Notes under the pieces: generated by a model | What the model was told of the DNA's origin: nothing | The model's input: the letters and a program-made list of their open reading frames with translations, nothing else | The model's database searches: none | In this document: in pieces, positions 61,123 through 64,000 of the stretch | Numbering within the stretch: the first letter of the stretch is position 1 | Layout: each line of letters opens with the position of its first letter | Made by a program: the position numbers and the translations under genes | NCBI GenBank assembly: GCA_003220005.1 | Contig: QHRD01000003.1 | Location: 1-64,000 of the forward strand | DNA: 64,000 nt | Source: Verrucomicrobiota bacterium | GTDB taxonomy: Bacteria > Verrucomicrobiota > Verrucomicrobiia > Chthoniobacterales > UBA10450 | Reading direction: 5' to 3'

Positions 61123-64000
61123 AGGTATTTCCCTCTAATGCTTCCACTAGCGGGCAGGAGCAGAAGAGGTTTCGGTCGCCATGGACGTTGTCGATACGCG
61201 CCACGGCGGGCCAGAATTTGTGTTCGCGCGTCCAGGGTGCGGGGAAGGCTGCTTGTTCGCGCGTGTAGGGCCGCCCCCATTTGTCGGATGCGATTTGCCG
61301 CGCGGTGTGCGGCGCGTTTTTGAGCAAATTATTTTGTCGATCTTGTTTTCCGTCGACGATTGCTTCGATTTCGGCGCGGATTGCGATCATTGCGTCGCAA
61401 AAACGATCAAGTTCGTGTTTCGGTTCGCTCTCGGTCGGCTCAATCATCATCGTCCCCGCCACCGGCCAGGAGACCGTCGGCGCATGAAAGCCGTAATCCA
61501 TCAAACGCTTCGCTATGTCCTCGACTTCGATGCTCGCACCTTTCCACTGGCGCAGATCGATAATGCATTCGTGTGCCACGAGGCCGTGTTTGCCTTTGAA
61601 AAGAACTGGAAAGTACGGGTCGAGCCGTTTGGCGATGTAATTGGCGTTTAGAATTGCAACCTCGCTTGCTCGTTTCAATCCCTCCGCGCCCATCATTCGG
61701 ATGTACATCCAGGTGATGGTCAGGATGCTGGCACTGCCCCTGGGCGCAGCTGCGACATTGCCGCCTTTCCCCCCGCCATGACGATAATTTGACTCATTGC
61801 CATCTGGTGGAGACTTCCCGCGTTCGCCTTTGCCAAAGAGGATTCGGCCGGTCTCGGGATCGAGAATGAATTCGCGTGGAAGATATGGCGCCAGATGTTT
61901 CGCTACGCCGATTGGCCCCACGCCTGGCCCGCCGCCGCCGTGGGGAATGCAAAATGTTTTATGCAAATTCAAATGGCAAACGTCGGCGCCGTAATCGCCC
62001 GGACGACACAGACCGCATTGGGCGTTCATATTCGCGCCGTCCATGAAGACCTGGCCGTCATGCGCATGCACGATGTTACAGATTTCGCGGATCGTCGGTT
62101 CGAACACGCCATGTGTAGAAGGATAAGTCACCATCAACGCAGCTAGATCGCGCGCGTGTTCATCTGCTTTTGCACGCAGATCGGCAAGGTCGATGTCGCC
62201 ATCTTTCAAACACGCGACTGATACAACTTTGAATCCGGCCATGACCGCGCTGGCCGGATTGGTTCCGTGCGCCGAGGTGGGGATGAGGCACACGTTGCGA
62301 TGCACCTCACCGCGCGAAGCGTGATATTCGCGAACGGCGAGCAGACCCGCGAATTCACCCTGTGATCCAGCATTGGGCTGCAATGAGATTGCCGCGAATC
62401 CGGTGATTTCGGCCAGCCAGTCCTCAAGTTGCTGGCAAATTTCCATGTAGCCTGTCGTCTGTTCGCTGCGCGCGAACGGATGCAGTTTGGAAATCTCGGG
62501 CCACGAGATGGGAAACATTTCCGCAGTGGCATTGAGTTTCATTGTGCACGATCCCAGTGGGATCATCGAAGTCGTCAGCGAGAGATCCCGCGATTCGAGT
62601 TTCTTCAGATATCGCAGCATTTCTGTCTCGGTGTCGTGCGTGTTGAAAATCGGATGAGTCAGAAAGTCCGAAGTGCGGATTGCAAATGGTGGAACGCGTA
62701 GCGGTGGCTCGCCGAGATCGTCATCAGCGAAATCGCGCACCGCCGTGCCGCGAAAGACAGACATCAACAACTCGATGTCCCGGGGGGTTGTCGTTTCGTC
62801 GAATGAAATGCCGACTGCGCGCGGGCCAAGCGCGCGCAGATTGCAGTCCGCTTTCGCTGCGTGCTCCAGAATGACTTCGCTGGATTCAACTTCGACCCGC
62901 ACCGTGTCGAAAAAATTGTCGTGCGTGATCGTGCAGCCAAGCGCGCGCAGACCATCTGCAAGCTGGCTCGTTAGCCGGTGAACGCGCTCGGCGATGGCGC
63001 GCAATCCCTTCGGGCCGTGAAAAACCGCATACATCGACGCAATGACCGCGAGAAGAACCTGCGCCGTGCAAATGTTGCTGGTCGCTTTGTCGCGACGGAT
63101 GTGTTGCTCTCGCGTTTGTAATGCGAGGCGATACGCCGGATGTCCTTCAGCATCGTGTGACACGCCAACGAGCCGCCCTGGCATGTGACGCTTGAATTGG
63201 TCGCGCGTGGCGAAGTACGCAGCGTGCGGACCGCCGAACCCGAGCGGAACGCCAAAGCGTTGCGTGTTTCCAACTGCAACATCTGCGCCGAATTCTCGTG
63301 GCGGTTTCAATAAGGTCAGCGCCAGAATATCTGCTGCGACGACAACGAGCGCACCGGCATCGTGCGCTTGTTTAACGAAATCGGCGTAATCGTAAATTGC
63401 GCCATCGGTGGCCGGATACTGGACGAGTGCGCCAAAAACCGTTCTGTCGAATTTGAAACCCGAATAATCGCCGATTTTGATCTCAATACCGAGCGGCTTC
63501 GCGCGTGTTTGAACCACGGCAATTGTTTGTGGGTGACAATTATCGGCGACGAAAAAGGTTTTGCGATTTGGAACGACGGCGTGACAAAGCGTCATCGCTT
63601 CGGCGGCGGCCGTGGCTTCGTCCAGGAGTGAGGCGTTTGCGATGTCGAGCGCGGTCAGATCCACGATCATCTGCTGGAAATTGAGCAACGCTTCAAGACG
63701 GCCCTGCGCGATTTCGGCCTGGTAAGGCGTGTAGGCTGTGTACCAACCGGGATTTTCCAGAATATTTCGCTGGATGACCGGCGGCGTAATGCAGTCGAAG
63801 TAGCCGGCGCCAATGAATGAGCGCGCGATCTTATTTTTGCTTGCGATCGTTCGCAGTTCCGCGATCGCTTCGGTTTCCGATTTCGCCTCCGGCAATTTCA
63901 GTTGCCGACTAAGCCTGATATTTTTCGGAACGGTGGCGTCGATCAACGCCTCAAGATTTTCGAATCCTACCTCGCGCAACATTGCGCGAACTTCTTCTTC
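61121..64000 (-). CDS. gcvP: Glycine dehydrogenase (decarboxylating), P protein; start beyond the window
   Basis: The P protein of the glycine cleavage system decarboxylates glycine on pyridoxal phosphate and passes the aminomethyl group to GcvH. An internal ATG at 63982 would give 953 residues, but the frame stays open to base 64000 ([13 protein letters not shown]), as expected for the family N-terminus, so the true start lies outside. Both halves are present. Landmarks are [37 protein letters not shown] and [14 protein letters not shown]. The PLP-binding Lys is in [37 protein letters not shown] lies near the end. The C-terminus (EALEGNT) departs from the usual ending and its stop abuts a dispersed repeat. 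gcvT and gcvH are presumably upstream, outside the window. Confidence 0.96.
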   Translation of the reverse strand, partial: EEEVRAMLREVGFENLEALIDATVPKNIRLSRQLKLPEAKSETEAIAELRTIASKNKIARSFIGAGYFDCITPPVIQRNILENPGWYTAYTPYQAEIAQGRLEALLNFQQMIVDLTALDIANASLLDEATAAAEAMTLCHAVVPNRKTFFVADNCHPQTIAVVQTRAKPLGIEIKIGDYSGFKFDRTVFGALVQYPATDGAIYDYADFVKQAHDAGALVVVAADILALTLLKPPREFGADVAVGNTQRFGVPLGFGGPHAAYFATRDQFKRHMPGRLVGVSHDAEGHPAYRLALQTREQHIRRDKATSNICTAQVLLAVIASMYAVFHGPKGLRAIAERVHRLTSQLADGLRALGCTITHDNFFDTVRVEVESSEVILEHAAKADCNLRALGPRAVGISFDETTTPRDIELLMSVFRGTAVRDFADDDLGEPPLRVPPFAIRTSDFLTHPIFNTHDTETEMLRYLKKLESRDLSLTTSMIPLGSCTMKLNATAEMFPISWPEISKLHPFARSEQTTGYMEICQQLEDWLAEITGFAAISLQPNAGSQGEFAGLLAVREYHASRGEVHRNVCLIPTSAHGTNPASAVMAGFKVVSVACLKDGDIDLADLRAKADEHARDLAALMVTYPSTHGVFEPTIREICNIVHAHDGQVFMDGANMNAQCGLCRPGDYGADVCHLNLHKTFCIPHGGGGPGVGPIGVAKHLAPYLPREFILDPETGRILFGKGERGKSPPDGNESNYRHGGGKGGNVAAAPRGSASILTITWMYIRMMGAEGLKRASEVAILNANYIAKRLDPYFPVLFKGKHGLVAHECIIDLRQWKGASIEVEDIAKRLMDYGFHAPTVSWPVAGTMMIEPTESEPKHELDRFCDAMIAIRAEIEAIVDGKQDRQNNLLKNAPHTARQIASDKWGRPYTREQAAFPAPWTREHKFWPAVARIDNVHGDRNLFCSCPLVEALEGNT

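Overview
The window is a 64 kb chromosomal piece from a Gram-negative bacterium: it has an LptD, an MlaEFD-type lipid transporter, a TonB-dependent receptor and lipoprotein or signal-peptide-bearing exports. The gene set and style fit Verrucomicrobiota, most likely a Chthoniobacterales-like soil lineage. The clues are Pro-Thr-linker secreted proteins, TMTC-like TPR membrane proteins, a WXXGXW lipoprotein, a complex I operon with two NuoM genes, and many GTAG-headed palindromic repeats. That placement is an inference; no rRNA or tRNA gene was seen.

Layout. 1-1.4 kb: end of a secreted PT-linker protein, interrupted by an amber codon, and its degraded tail. 1.4-5.1 kb (minus): FHA-cyclase and mlaE-mlaF-mlaD. 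5.2-7.1 kb (plus): isoaspartyl peptidase and a GT2 glycosyltransferase. 7.3-11.7 kb: a frameshifted Lhr-type helicase. 11.8-17.8 kb (minus): rplT-pheS-pheT, a structured RNA with a strong terminator, a carA that has lost its catalytic His-Glu segment, and a small secreted Cys/His protein. 18-23.7 kb (plus): CHASE2-adenylate cyclase and a TonB-dependent receptor behind two look-alike promoters. 23.9-33.1 kb: three TPR membrane proteins, a CPSC thiol oxidoreductase, a mini-protein resembling a TonB plug start, and an alkaline-phosphatase-fold protein without its catalytic residues. 33.2-43.3 kb: gpmI, a decayed nuclease, hemB, coaX, a large TPR/Pro-rich membrane protein, an M29 aminopeptidase and rsmB. 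43.3-46.9 kb: ugd and lptD. 47.1-55.8 kb: nuoH-J-K-L-M-M2-N, without nuoI. 55.9-64 kb: a frameshifted deoxyhypusine-synthase-like gene, a WXXGXW lipoprotein, rsmI, a PIG-V-like glycosyltransferase, a FAD oxidoreductase and gcvP running off the right edge.

Two themes stand out. First, five loci are broken by small lesions: an amber codon, two out-of-frame deletions that remove conserved motifs, a 16-bp duplication, and a nonsense codon plus a homopolymer slip. Either this lineage is losing genes or the assembly carries consensus errors. Second, short repeats are everywhere: paired hairpins between GTAG and CTAC (BIME-like), a 28-bp family with core ATTCCTCGACTTCGCTCGGA, and arrays of 7-bp units. 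Some lie in frame inside essential genes (pheT, nuoN), some supply stop codons (rsmI, the phosphatase-like gene), and one sits where the pheS ribosome binding site should be.

Pathway content is mostly housekeeping (translation, haem, CoA, glycolysis, glycine cleavage, respiration) together with envelope building (Mla, LptD, UDP-glucuronate, glycosyltransferases).
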